Of a DNA stretch of 64,000 nucleotides, positions 21,546 to 30,101 are shown piece after piece; the first letter of the stretch is position 1, and each line of letters starts with the position of its first letter. A model generated the notes under the pieces. That model made no database searches. It saw only the letters and a list, made by a program, of their open reading frames with translations, and was not told where the DNA came from. Source of the DNA: Erysipelotrichaceae bacterium. GTDB taxonomy: Bacteria > Bacillota_I > Bacilli_A > Erysipelotrichales > Coprobacillaceae. Location of the stretch: NCBI GenBank assembly GCA_018365815.1, contig JAGZJH010000006.1:18313-82312 (forward strand), written 5' to 3'. The position numbers were made by a program, and so were the translations under genes.

Positions 21546-21749
21546 ATGAGTTATGATATCATAAAATTAGTGATCTATATTGTAAGTATAGTAGCAAGTA
21601 TGTATGGGTTAAATTGCATTGATTTTCAAAGATATATTAAGAAAAATCGTGTTTTAGAGTTTTATGTATTTTATGTTGTATTATCTTTTGCTTTAGCCTA
21701 TTTAATTGCTAATTTTATACTTTCATTTATGATGATTAGAATCGGGTGA
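21546..21749 (+). CDS. DUF1146 (YwzB-like) membrane protein
   Basis: A 67-residue protein with two membrane helices joined by a basic loop (Arg-Tyr-Ile-Lys-Lys-Asn-Arg), matching the DUF1146/YwzB family. In Bacillus subtilis ywzB lies between the atp operon and spoIID, as here. Function unknown. AAGAGGT precedes the ATG. It overlaps the Shine-Dalgarno region of spoIID. Confidence 0.7.
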   Translation: MSYDIIKLVIYIVSIVASMYGLNCIDFQRYIKKNRVLEFYVFYVVLSFALAYLIANFILSFMMIRIG

Positions 21750-21753
21750 AATT

Positions 21754-22659
21754 TTGAAGCGATATGGTATTAAATGGAGTATTGTTGTGATTTTATTTAT
21801 TTGGATTCAACTCGCTTTAAGTTCTGAATTAAAGGCATTGATTAATCCAATGGTGAACGAAAGTCAAAAAGAGAGTTATTATGAAGTATCTGTGACTAAG
21901 AAAAATCAATCTAAAGAAGTTATTAATCTTAATGATTATTTAATTGGAGTTGTGGCAGGGGAAATGCCTTTATCTTTTGAAGATGAAGCAATCAAAGCAC
22001 AAATTGTGGCAAGTCGGACGTATGTGTTATCAAGAGATTTAAAAGTTGATAATACGACCAATACACAAGTTTTTTTATCAAAAGATCAGTTAAAAGAGAA
22101 ATGGAAAAATGATTTTGACACAAACTATCAAAGACTAAAACGATTAGTTCAAGAAACAAATAACCAAGTTTTAAAATATCAAGATCAATACATCTCGGCA
22201 TTGTTTTTTTCAAGTTCTAATGGTAAAACAGAAAATAGTGAAGATTACTTTGCTTCAAGCAGTGTGCCTTATTTAAGGTCAGTTGAAAGTGAGTGGGAGT
22301 TGTCGATTTGTCCTAATATTGAAAGAGAAGTTCATTTTACTTTTGGTGAACTAGAACAAAAATTTAATTTTAAAGTCAATTCTATTGAAATTGTTGATTA
22401 TAAAGCTAGTGGTCGAGTGAATAATGTGAAAGTAAATGATAAAATTTATACTGGTAGAAATATTCGAGAATTACTTAATTTAGCATCTTCAGATTTTAGT
22501 ATCGTTCAAGATGATACTGGTTATACGTTTCATACTGTGGGATTTGGTCATGGTGTGGGTATGAGTCAGTATGGTGCTAATGGAATGGCTTTGGCTGGTT
22601 ATCAATATGAAGATATTTTAAAATACTATTATCAAGGAGTAGAAATCGTCAGTTTATAG
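21754..22659 (+). CDS. spoIID: SpoIID, sporulation lytic transglycosylase
   Basis: Peptidoglycan lytic transglycosylase that drives engulfment of the forespore together with SpoIIM and SpoIIP. The 301-residue protein has an N-terminal membrane anchor (about residues 8-26). The catalytic Glu70 lies in Val-Ala-Gly-Glu-Met-Pro. The C-terminal SpoIID signature is Gly-His-Gly-Val-Gly-Met-Ser-Gln-Tyr-Gly-Ala. The TTG start (21754) follows GGGTGA at 21744-21749. Shows that the organism has, or recently had, a sporulation programme. Confidence 0.92.
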   Translation: MKRYGIKWSIVVILFIWIQLALSSELKALINPMVNESQKESYYEVSVTKKNQSKEVINLNDYLIGVVAGEMPLSFEDEAIKAQIVASRTYVLSRDLKVDNTTNTQVFLSKDQLKEKWKNDFDTNYQRLKRLVQETNNQVLKYQDQYISALFFSSSNGKTENSEDYFASSSVPYLRSVESEWELSICPNIEREVHFTFGELEQKFNFKVNSIEIVDYKASGRVNNVKVNDKIYTGRNIRELLNLASSDFSIVQDDTGYTFHTVGFGHGVGMSQYGANGMALAGYQYEDILKYYYQGVEIVSL

Positions 22660-22703
22660 AATAATTTTATTTATAATGGAAATACTGTATTTGAGGTGAA
22701 ATT

Positions 22704-23309
22704 ATGAATAAAAAAACATATCGAATTGGGTTATTAGTATGTTTATCTGTCTTTGTCTTTTTAACTGGACTGATGATTTATGAAAACGTCAATACCGAAC
22801 CGACTCAACAAGTTGTTTCAGTGAATAATGAAAAACCGCCTGTTGTGGAAGTCGAAACAGAAAAGTTATTAAAACCATTTAATCAAGACATTAAAGCAGT
22901 AAGATATTTTTATGAAAAAGACGATGAAGCATCAAGACAGTCTTCATCATTAGTGTACTTTGAAGGGGTATATCGACCTAATCAAGGAATGGACTTCGCC
23001 AAAGATGATACTACCTTTGATGTAGTGGCAAGTTTAAGCGGAAAGGTCATTAATAAAAAAGATGATCCTATTTTTGGAACTTGTTTAGTGATTGAAAGTT
23101 CAGAAGGTGTTGTTTTAACTTATCAAAGTCTTAATGATGTGAAAGTTGAACTTAATAGTGAAGTCAAACAAGGTGACATCATTGCTTCAAGTGGTGAAAA
23201 TATTTATGAAGCTGATTTAGGAAATCACTTACATTTTATTGTGGAAAAAGATGGCGTAATTTTAAATCCAGAAAAATGTTTTGATAAAGCAATCGACGAA
23301 ATTCAGTAG
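22704..23309 (+). CDS. spoIIQ: SpoIIQ-like M23 (LytM) domain protein
   Basis: A 201-residue protein with one N-terminal membrane helix and an extracytoplasmic LytM domain. In sporulators SpoIIQ spans the forespore membrane and pairs with SpoIIIAH to form the intercompartment channel. The first metal motif (H-x3-D) is degenerate: Asn93 replaces the His while Asp97 is kept. The second motif His-Leu-His (175-177) is intact. That argues for a structural rather than hydrolytic role, as in Bacillus SpoIIQ. Position between spoIID and mbl supports the name. Confidence 0.8.
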   Translation: MNKKTYRIGLLVCLSVFVFLTGLMIYENVNTEPTQQVVSVNNEKPPVVEVETEKLLKPFNQDIKAVRYFYEKDDEASRQSSSLVYFEGVYRPNQGMDFAKDDTTFDVVASLSGKVINKKDDPIFGTCLVIESSEGVVLTYQSLNDVKVELNSEVKQGDIIASSGENIYEADLGNHLHFIVEKDGVILNPEKCFDKAIDEIQ

Positions 23310-23330
23310 CATTTTTTGCTACTTTTTCTT
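23305..23330 (+). terminator. Terminator after the spoIIQ-like gene
   Basis: AGTAGC (23305-23310) pairs with GCTACT (23318-23323) followed by a T-rich tail. It overlaps the stop codon. Confidence 0.7.
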
Positions 23331-23359
23331 ATTTTATTGCTAGATTATCTACGATAGTA

Positions 23360-23368
23360 TGCTATAAT
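23360..23368 (+). promoter_or_regulatory. Extended -10 promoter of mbl
   Basis: TG-C-TATAAT (23360-23368). A TTGCTA lies 20 bases upstream, too far to be an ideal -35 box. AAAGGAGGT at 23385-23393 precedes the ATG. Confidence 0.6.
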
Positions 23369-23399
23369 GATGTGGCATAGGGTTAAAGGAGGTAAGGAA

Positions 23400-24395
23400 A
23401 TGGGATTTTCTAAAGAAATTGGTATCGACTTAGGTACTGCAAATATATTAATTTATGTTAAAGGCGAAGGAATTGTTGTCAATGAGCCATCTGTTGTTGC
23501 AATGGACGTTGGTAATGGACGTGCATTAGCAGTAGGTGAAGAAGCAAAAGAAATGTTAGGAAAAACACCTGGTCGTGTTCAAGCAATCAGACCTTTAAAA
23601 GATGGTGTTATTGCTGATTTTCAAGTGACTGAAATTTTAATTACACATTTTATTAATAAATTAAATTTAAAAGGCGTATTTTCAAGACCGACTATTTTAA
23701 TTTGTTGCCCATCAAATATTACATCTATTGAAAAAAGTGCAATTAAAGATGTTGCAGAACGTTGTGGTGCAAAACGCGTATTTATTGAAGAAGAACCAAA
23801 AGTAGCCGCTATTGGGGCTGGGTTAGATATTTCAAGACCGGCAGGTCATATGGTAATTGACATCGGTGGAGGAACTACTGATGTTGCGGTATTATCATTA
23901 GGTGATATTGTCACAAGTACATCTTTAAAAATCGCCGGAGATCGCATGGATGAAGAAATTATTCATTATATTAAAGATAAATATAAATTATTAATCGGTG
24001 ATCGTACAGCAGAACAAATTAAAATTGAAATCGGTACAGCAGTTAAAGGTTCAAGAACTGACAAAACAACAATGGAAGTAAGAGGTAGAGACTTAGTCAC
24101 TGGACTTCCTCATACTATTGAAATCAGTTCAGATGAAACTGAACTTGCTTTAAGAGAAAACTGTGCAACTATTGTAAGTGCAGCTAAATCTGTATTAGAA
24201 AAAACACCACCTGAATTAGCAGCTGATATTGTTAGTCGTGGAATTTTCTTAACAGGTGGAGGAGCCTTATTACATGGTTTAGATACTTTATTAGAAAATG
24301 AATTAAAAGTACCTGTATTTGTTGCAGAAAATGCATTAAACTGTGTTGCCGAAGGTTGCGGAATTATGTTAAATAATTTACATTATGTAAAATAA
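23400..24395 (+). CDS. mbl: MreB/Mbl-family rod-shape actin homologue
   Basis: Bacterial actin that guides lateral wall synthesis. The 331-residue protein has the phosphate-1 loop Gly-Ile-Asp-Leu-Gly-Thr-Ala, the phosphate-2 motif Asp-Ile-Gly-Gly-Gly-Thr-Thr-Asp, and Leu-Thr-Gly-Gly-Gly-Ala-Leu-Leu in the adenosine site. The start at 23400 is set by AAAGGAGGT seven bases upstream; the frame continues upstream but without a site. The spoIIQ-mbl order suggests Mbl, but spoIIID, which lies between them in Bacillus, is absent. Confidence 0.9.
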   Translation: MGFSKEIGIDLGTANILIYVKGEGIVVNEPSVVAMDVGNGRALAVGEEAKEMLGKTPGRVQAIRPLKDGVIADFQVTEILITHFINKLNLKGVFSRPTILICCPSNITSIEKSAIKDVAERCGAKRVFIEEEPKVAAIGAGLDISRPAGHMVIDIGGGTTDVAVLSLGDIVTSTSLKIAGDRMDEEIIHYIKDKYKLLIGDRTAEQIKIEIGTAVKGSRTDKTTMEVRGRDLVTGLPHTIEISSDETELALRENCATIVSAAKSVLEKTPPELAADIVSRGIFLTGGGALLHGLDTLLENELKVPVFVAENALNCVAEGCGIMLNNLHYVK

Positions 24396-24481
24396 TTTCA
24401 AGTTATAGATGTAGTCACAATGTTTGGTATTTTAAAATATCGAATAGTGTTGTATAAAATTATAATAAATAAAATGATTAG

Positions 24482-24507
24482 GAACTTCAATTGAAGTTCT
24501 TTTTTTT
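24482..24507 (+). terminator. Terminator of mbl
   Basis: GAACTTCAATTGAAGTTC (24482-24499) is a perfect palindrome followed by eight T. Confidence 0.88.
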
Positions 24508-24611
24508 AATTACAACTTTTAAAAATTAATCTATATATGAGCATTTTTATAAAAAATATTCAATAACAAAGCAATTTAAATAGGTGCTATACCTTTTTTT
24601 TCTTATACAAG

Positions 24612-24639
24612 TTGTCGATAGTTAAAAATATGGTATAAT
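24612..24639 (+). promoter_or_regulatory. Promoter of the TagO-like gene
   Basis: TTGTCG (24612-24617), 16-base spacer, TATAAT (24634-24639) with a TG extension. AGGAGG follows at 24649-24654. Confidence 0.7.
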
Positions 24640-24660
24640 GTTGGCAATAGGAGGCTTATG

Positions 24661-26496
24661 ATGAATAATGAAATAATATTATCTTTTATTGTGGCTATGA
24701 TAGTGTCATCATTATTAGTGCCTATAGTTAAAAGAATTGGAAATGAGTTAAATATTATCGCAAAAGTTAACCAACGAACAATTCATCATGGTAAAATAGT
24801 TCGTATTGGGGGTTATGCTGTTTATATAAGTTTTATTGTATGTGCCTTTTTCTTTTTAAAAACAGATCAACAAATTAATTCTATATTACTTTCGGGATTT
24901 TTGATATTTTTCGTGGGGTTATATGATGATATTCATGACTTAAAACCAAAAGTGAAATTAGCAGTTGAATTTATAGCGGCAAGTGTAGTTATTTTTTATG
25001 GTAAAATAGGATTACAAGGAATTATAATTCCTAATTTTCCAGAGTATGTAGGAAGTATCATTTCGATAATTATTACATATGGTTGGATTATTGGGATTAC
25101 AAATGCATTAAATTTAATAGATGGATTAGATGGCTTATGTGCGGGTATTTCAATTATTGTATTAGTGACTATTTCTTTAAATAGTTTGCATTTTGGTAGA
25201 ACAGATATTGCAGCATTGTCGTTATTACTTGCAGGTTCTGCTTCAGGATTTTTGATGTATAATTTCCATCCTGCCTCTATTTTTCTTGGCGATTGTGGAG
25301 CGTTATTTTTAGGATTTATGATTTCAGTCATTTCTTTACTGGGATTTGGATATAAAAGTTCTGCATTTTTTACTTTAGGTGCTCCAATTATCGTTTTAGC
25401 AGTGCCTATAATGGATACACTCATTGCAATTATTAGACGTAAAGTTAATCATAAAAAATTTTCAGAAGCAGATCGAGGACATTTACATCATCAATTAATG
25501 TTTAACCTTAATCTAGGACATCGTGGAAGTGTATTGATTTTATATATTGCGACATTTTTATTTTCAATGGCATCATATTTATATTTATATGATAAAATTT
25601 TAGCGATTATTTTATTTGTTGTTTTGATGATTTGTTTTGAAATTTTTGTAGAATATACAGAAATGATTAGTCGTAAATATCGTCCAATTTTAACATTTGT
25701 CAATATATTTATACGTAGCGATAAACTACCTATTTTAAGTAGTGTTGAAAATGATTTAGCGAAGGCAAAAAATATTAAAGATGAAAACAAAGAAAAACAA
25801 GATTATTATCAAAGAAAAGCAAAAATATATGAAAGGGCTAGAAGAATTATGAAGAAAAATAATCAGAAAAAAATAATTATTGCTTGTAGTGTTTTAATGG
25901 TTTTAATAATTACTTGTGTAGTGATTATTTTAGTTACACCAAAACAAAAAACTGCTGAAACGCCACCAATTACACATGAGGTTACTAATCAATATGTGCT
26001 TTCTAAAAATCCTACTACAAAACTTCAAGAAACTTATGATTTATTAATTCAAGCAGATCAAGCAGGAAATCAAGAACAAGAAATTTCATATGTTGCGGCA
26101 TATTTCGCAACTGACTTTTTCACTTGGTCTAATAAAAGTGAAAGAGAGGATATTGGTGGTATCAGTTATGTTTTAAAAAATGTTAGACAAGATTTTGCGT
26201 CATATGCACTTCGTGATTATTATGCAGATTTTGTAGAACATGAACGTAAGTACACAAAAGAAGGGTTACCGGAAGTGAGCGATTATGTCATTAATTCTGT
26301 TACACCTTCAAAATTAAAACTAGAAATCGAAGGATTTGAAGATAAAGAAGTATTTGATGTAGAGTTAAATTTAACTTATGTCAATAAACCTAATGGTATG
26401 CCGACAAATTCATTGAAAAATTCAGTTTTAATAAGTGTTGTAGAGGATAATGGTTTATATTATGTTGTCGGTGTTGATTATAAAAACGCTAAATAA
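24661..26496 (+). CDS. TagO/WecA-type undecaprenyl-phosphate GlcNAc-1-phosphate transferase with extracytoplasmic C-terminal domain
   Basis: The first ~395 residues are a polytopic transferase that starts wall teichoic acid or other undecaprenyl-linked polymer synthesis. Motifs are Tyr-Asp-Asp-Ile-His-Asp (DDxxD), Leu-Ile-Asp-Gly-Leu-Asp-Gly, Leu-Gly-Asp-Cys-Gly-Ala, and the His-rich Gly-His-Leu-His-His. Family members usually end near residue 350-370. This one continues through a charged linker, a further membrane helix (about residues 405-428) and about 185 extracytoplasmic residues of unknown fold. An in-frame ATG at 25849 with purine-rich sequence before it suggests the tail may derive from a separate gene. 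Confidence 0.85.
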   Translation: MNNEIILSFIVAMIVSSLLVPIVKRIGNELNIIAKVNQRTIHHGKIVRIGGYAVYISFIVCAFFFLKTDQQINSILLSGFLIFFVGLYDDIHDLKPKVKLAVEFIAASVVIFYGKIGLQGIIIPNFPEYVGSIISIIITYGWIIGITNALNLIDGLDGLCAGISIIVLVTISLNSLHFGRTDIAALSLLLAGSASGFLMYNFHPASIFLGDCGALFLGFMISVISLLGFGYKSSAFFTLGAPIIVLAVPIMDTLIAIIRRKVNHKKFSEADRGHLHHQLMFNLNLGHRGSVLILYIATFLFSMASYLYLYDKILAIILFVVLMICFEIFVEYTEMISRKYRPILTFVNIFIRSDKLPILSSVENDLAKAKNIKDENKEKQDYYQRKAKIYERARRIMKKNNQKKIIIACSVLMVLIITCVVIILVTPKQKTAETPPITHEVTNQYVLSKNPTTKLQETYDLLIQADQAGNQEQEISYVAAYFATDFFTWSNKSEREDIGGISYVLKNVRQDFASYALRDYYADFVEHERKYTKEGLPEVSDYVINSVTPSKLKLEIEGFEDKEVFDVELNLTYVNKPNGMPTNSLKNSVLISVVEDNGLYYVVGVDYKNAK

Positions 26497-26506
26497 TTAG
26501 GAAGAT

Positions 26507-26944
26507 ATGATTTATACCAAACTTACTTCTTTAGCAATGGATATAGCTTATCAAGCACATCATGGACAGGTTGATAAAAGTGGTAGACCTTATATATTTC
26601 ACCCTTATCATTTAGCAGACCAAATGGATGATGAATATAGTATTAGTATAGCCCTGTTACATGATGTCATAGAAGATACTCCCATTACTTTTGAAGAACT
26701 TGAAAACTATTTCCCTATCGAAATTATCGAAGCCTTACGTTTATTAATACATGATCAGTCAGTAGATTATTTTGAATATATTAAACAAATTAAAAAAGAT
26801 CCCCTTGCTTTGAAAGTTAAAAGAGTGGACTTAGTTCATAATATGGATCGTAGTCGTTTAATAGAGGACAATTTGAATGAAAATTACTTAAATCGATTAT
26901 ATCAAAAGTATCAAAAAGCACTTGATTTATTGAAAGAAGAGTAA
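26507..26944 (+). CDS. HD-domain protein resembling the (p)ppGpp hydrolase domain
   Basis: A 145-residue single-domain protein with the RelA/SpoT-type HD pattern: Ala-His-His-Gly-Gln, Ser-Gly-Arg-Pro-Tyr with a downstream His-Pro, Leu-Leu-His-Asp-Val-Ile-Glu-Asp-Thr, and a late Val-Asp-Leu-Val-His-Asn standing for the usual Lys-x-x-Asp-Arg-x-x-Asn. It resembles small stand-alone alarmone hydrolases (MESH1-like), so it could remove the 3' pyrophosphate from ppGpp. No synthetase domain is attached. It follows the TagO-like gene by ten bases. Substrate is inferred only. Confidence 0.65.
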   Translation: MIYTKLTSLAMDIAYQAHHGQVDKSGRPYIFHPYHLADQMDDEYSISIALLHDVIEDTPITFEELENYFPIEIIEALRLLIHDQSVDYFEYIKQIKKDPLALKVKRVDLVHNMDRSRLIEDNLNENYLNRLYQKYQKALDLLKEE

Positions 26945-27426
26945 AATAAAAAAAGAATACTGATACTTTAATCTATTCTAGGATCAAGTTTGAATAGACT
27001 TTAAAATTTAGGTATCAAATAGAAGGTAGAAAAAAGATGTCAAATATCTAGTTTTTACCTTTTTTATGTGTGTATTAATTTCATGCTTACGTTGTTAATG
27101 TAATAGAGACCAATCATTTTTTATTTAAAATCAAGAGGAAAATTACTTCTTGAAAGTTTTTTTGAAATATAATTTTTAATTGTTATGAATAGATTAAAAG
27201 ACTAAAAAAATTCACGTGATACATATATTTGTATAATAAGGTGTTTAGAAAATATTAAAAATTACAATAGGTTACTTGGCAAATAGAGTTATTGTAAAAA
27301 ATTTTCATAGAATTTTCTTTTTAATTTATTAAAAATAGATGAATGGTCTTTTTATTAATTTCATTTTATGATAATCATTTTTATCTTTAATGATGTTGTG
27401 TTATAATCAATACATGGGGGTTTTTT
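26945..27426. other. Gene-free stretch with a nested hairpin and terminator-like fold
   Basis: No convincing gene. TGATAC (26961-26966) and GTATCA (27012-27017) enclose TCTATTC (26972-26978) and GAATAGA (26992-26998). Directly after, AAGGTA-rich sequence at 27023-27034 pairs with TTTTTACCTT (27052-27061) and runs into T. This may simply be the terminator of the upstream genes with an accessory stem. A parS-like sequence sits at 27208-27223. The remainder is very AT-rich with nothing recognisable. Confidence 0.5.
27399..27407 (+). promoter_or_regulatory. Extended -10 promoter of the 93-residue gene
   Basis: TG-T-TATAAT (27399-27407), about 20 bases before the ATG at 27427. Confidence 0.55.
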
Positions 27427-27708
27427 ATGGAAATTGTAATCATTGGAGGCATTGGTGATATTTTTAAACATATGCTAGATGGGTATTCAGATGAACAAAT
27501 TAAACTTAAATTTATTAAAAGAGAACGTGCTAAAAATTATTTTGAAGTAACAACTGATTTAAGTCGAAGTGAAGCCACTGAGTATTTACGTAAACTTATT
27601 AAAAATAATTCTAATTCTAAAGCGCTATCTTATGTCTTTGAATCTGATTTAGATATGTATTATGAACTAGCCAAGGCAAGTAAAAAAAGAAAAGAAGCAA
27701 AAAAGTAA
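27427..27708 (+). CDS. Small protein of unknown function
   Basis: A 93-residue, highly charged protein that starts with a beta-strand-like Met-Glu-Ile-Val-Ile-Ile-Gly-Gly and ends in a Lys/Arg-rich tail. No domain recognised. It has an extended -10 promoter and a G-rich stretch (GGGGG at 27416-27421) as a possible ribosome site. It stands alone before glnN. Confidence 0.55.
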   Translation: MEIVIIGGIGDIFKHMLDGYSDEQIKLKFIKRERAKNYFEVTTDLSRSEATEYLRKLIKNNSNSKALSYVFESDLDMYYELAKASKKRKEAKK

Positions 27709-27805
27709 TCGTTTACTATTTGTTAAAAACATAAAATATAACATTTATTTAAAATAAGTGTTATATTTTTTTAGTTTTTATGTAAAAAATGAACAATATT
27801 TAATA

Positions 27806-27833
27806 TTGACACGTCACTTGCTAGTGGTATAAT
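27806..27833 (+). promoter_or_regulatory. Promoter of glnN
   Basis: Perfect TTGACA (27806-27811), 16-base spacer, perfect TATAAT (27828-27833). The spacer holds a small dyad CACT/AGTG that could be an operator. Confidence 0.8.
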
Positions 27834-27862
27834 AACACTAAAAGAAAACAGGAGGCAGAGTG

Positions 27863-29944
27863 ATGGATATTAATAAAATGACTGAAGAGTATGGAGTTTT
27901 AGCTTTTACTGATGATACAATGAAGGCGATGATTCCAAAGTCTACTTATAAAGCTTTTCATGAATCAATTGAAAAAGGTGAACCCTTAGCACGTGAAACT
28001 GCAACGGTAATTGCCAATGCAATGAAAGTATGGGCTGTCGAAAATGGGGCAACACATTTTACGCATTGGTTTATGCCAATGACGGGTTTAACAGCGGAAA
28101 AGCATGATTCTTTTTTGGAACCTGAAGGTAGTAGCAAGGCAGTTTTAGAGTTTAGTGGAAAAACATTACGCAAAGGTGAACCAGATGCCTCATCTTTTCC
28201 AACTGGAGGATTGCGTGCAACTTTTGAAGCTAGAGGATATACAGCATGGGATTGTACTTCACCTGCATTTGTAAAAGATGGTAGTTTATTCATTCCCACA
28301 TTATTTTGTTCTTATACCGGTGAGGCATTAGATAAAAAAACACCATTACTACGTTCAATCGATAGTTTAAGCAAAGCCGTTACACGTTTAATGAATTTAT
28401 TAGGTTATCATGATGTAACTAGTGCAAGTGCGTCAGTAGGGGCTGAACAAGAATATTTTTTAGTTGATGATCGTTATTATCAACAACGTTTAGATTTAAA
28501 ACTTACTGGTCGTACTTTATTTGGTGCAAAAGCACCTAAAGGACAAGAGTTAGAAGATCATTATTTTGGTAGTTTAAAACGTAAAGTAGCTGCTTTTATG
28601 AAAGAATTAGATGAGGAATTATGGCGTTATGGAATTCCATCTAAAACAAAACATAATGAAGCCGCACCTGCTCAACATGAAGTGGCTTGTGTTTATCGTA
28701 AAGCCAATATCACAATTGATAACAATCATTTATTAATGACTTTGATGCAAGATATTGCTAAAAAGCATGGATTACGTTGTTTACTTCATGAAAAACCTTT
28801 TGAAGGAATTAACGGTTCAGGTAAACATAACAACTGGTCTGTAATTACAAATACAGGAATTAATTTATTTAATCCTGGGTCTAATCCAAGTGAAAACATT
28901 GCCTTTTTAGCATCACTTGCTTGTACAATGAAAGGAATTGATGAATACGCTGAATTATTAAGAATGTCTATTGCTACAGCAGGAAATGATCATCGTTTAG
29001 GAGCTAACGAAGCACCACCGGCAATTATTTCAATGTTTTTGGGTGAAGAGTTAGACCAATTAATTGAAGATGTCATTTCTAGAAAGATTACTATGCCTCA
29101 AACTGGTACTCGTTTTAAAACCGGTGTAGGGGTTATTCCGACTTTTTCAAAAGATACAACAGATCGTAACCGTACTTCTCCATTTGCTTTTACTGGTAAT
29201 AAATTTGAATTTAGAGCACCGGGTTCTTCTCAATCGGTTGCCGGACCTAATACAATTTTAAATGCTATGTTAGCAGATGAAATGGATCAAATGGCTGATT
29301 TAATAGAACAAGGACATGATCCTATGGAAATTATTCGTGATTTCTTCAAATCACATCAACGCATTATTTTTAATGGTGATGGGTATTCAAAAGAATGGGA
29401 AGAAGAAGCTAAACGAAGAGGACTTCCTAATAATCGTAATACTGTAGAAGCATTAAAATGTTTAAAAGATTCTAAAAATTTAGAAATGTTAAGCCGTCAA
29501 AATGTGTATACTCCTGTTGAACTTGCATCACGCTATGAAATATTAAATGATAATTATATAAAAACAATTCAAGTTGAAGGTTTAACTGCGATTAAAATGT
29601 TGAAAACCCAAATCTATCCTGCTTCAACGAAATACTTAGCAAAAATTTCTAATGAAATTACTTCTGCATTGCAAGCTGGCATAGAAATTGATTATTTAAA
29701 AGAAGATGCTAAGCATTTATCTTCATTAATTAAACAAATGAAATATAGCATGGATACTTTAGAAAATAATATTCATCTATGTCAACAAAGTGAATTTGAA
29801 ATTGGAGAAACTGCGAAAATGTGGCATGATAATGTGTTTATAGTTATGCAAGAGTTAAGAAAAACTGTGGATACTATAGAAACATTAATTGATGATAGCT
29901 ATTGGCCAATGCCTACTTATATTGATTTATTATTTGGAATTTAA
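27863..29944 (+). CDS. glnN: Glutamine synthetase type III
   Basis: Makes glutamine from glutamate, ammonia and ATP. The 693-residue length and lack of the GSI adenylylation region are typical of GSIII. Visible landmarks are an N-terminal Thr-His-Trp-Phe-x-Pro, Gly-Ala-Glu-Gln-Glu-Tyr-Phe, Asn-Gly-Ser-Gly-Lys-His-Asn-Asn-Trp-Ser and Asn-Arg-Thr-Ser-Pro-Phe-Ala-Phe-Thr-Gly-Asn. AGGAGG at 27850-27855 sets the ATG at 27863; an adjacent in-frame GTG is less likely. It is a monocistronic unit with strong promoter and terminator. GSIII is common in gut Bacteroidetes and Erysipelotrichia-like Firmicutes. Confidence 0.95.
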   Translation: MDINKMTEEYGVLAFTDDTMKAMIPKSTYKAFHESIEKGEPLARETATVIANAMKVWAVENGATHFTHWFMPMTGLTAEKHDSFLEPEGSSKAVLEFSGKTLRKGEPDASSFPTGGLRATFEARGYTAWDCTSPAFVKDGSLFIPTLFCSYTGEALDKKTPLLRSIDSLSKAVTRLMNLLGYHDVTSASASVGAEQEYFLVDDRYYQQRLDLKLTGRTLFGAKAPKGQELEDHYFGSLKRKVAAFMKELDEELWRYGIPSKTKHNEAAPAQHEVACVYRKANITIDNNHLLMTLMQDIAKKHGLRCLLHEKPFEGINGSGKHNNWSVITNTGINLFNPGSNPSENIAFLASLACTMKGIDEYAELLRMSIATAGNDHRLGANEAPPAIISMFLGEELDQLIEDVISRKITMPQTGTRFKTGVGVIPTFSKDTTDRNRTSPFAFTGNKFEFRAPGSSQSVAGPNTILNAMLADEMDQMADLIEQGHDPMEIIRDFFKSHQRIIFNGDGYSKEWEEEAKRRGLPNNRNTVEALKCLKDSKNLEMLSRQNVYTPVELASRYEILNDNYIKTIQVEGLTAIKMLKTQIYPASTKYLAKISNEITSALQAGIEIDYLKEDAKHLSSLIKQMKYSMDTLENNIHLCQQSEFEIGETAKMWHDNVFIVMQELRKTVDTIETLIDDSYWPMPTYIDLLFGI

Positions 29945-29956
29945 TATTATAAACTG

Positions 29957-29990
29957 CCTCTTTACTTTTGTATAAGTAAAGAGGTTTTTT
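29957..29990 (+). terminator. Terminator of glnN
   Basis: CCTCTTTACTT (29957-29967) pairs perfectly with AAGTAAAGAGG (29974-29984), followed by six T. Confidence 0.92.
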
Positions 29991-30101
29991 AATGTTAATC
30001 TATTTCAAAAAATCTAGGCAGAAAGTAAATATGTATTTTTATTTAATTGTTAGCATAATTTTTGATGATAGTGCTTATAGTAATTGAGGGAGGATATAGA
30101 A

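Noticed and set aside
24996..25790. Minus-strand open frames within the TagO-like gene
   Set aside because: They are shadows of the codon bias in the strong plus-strand gene and have no ribosome sites or recognisable motifs.
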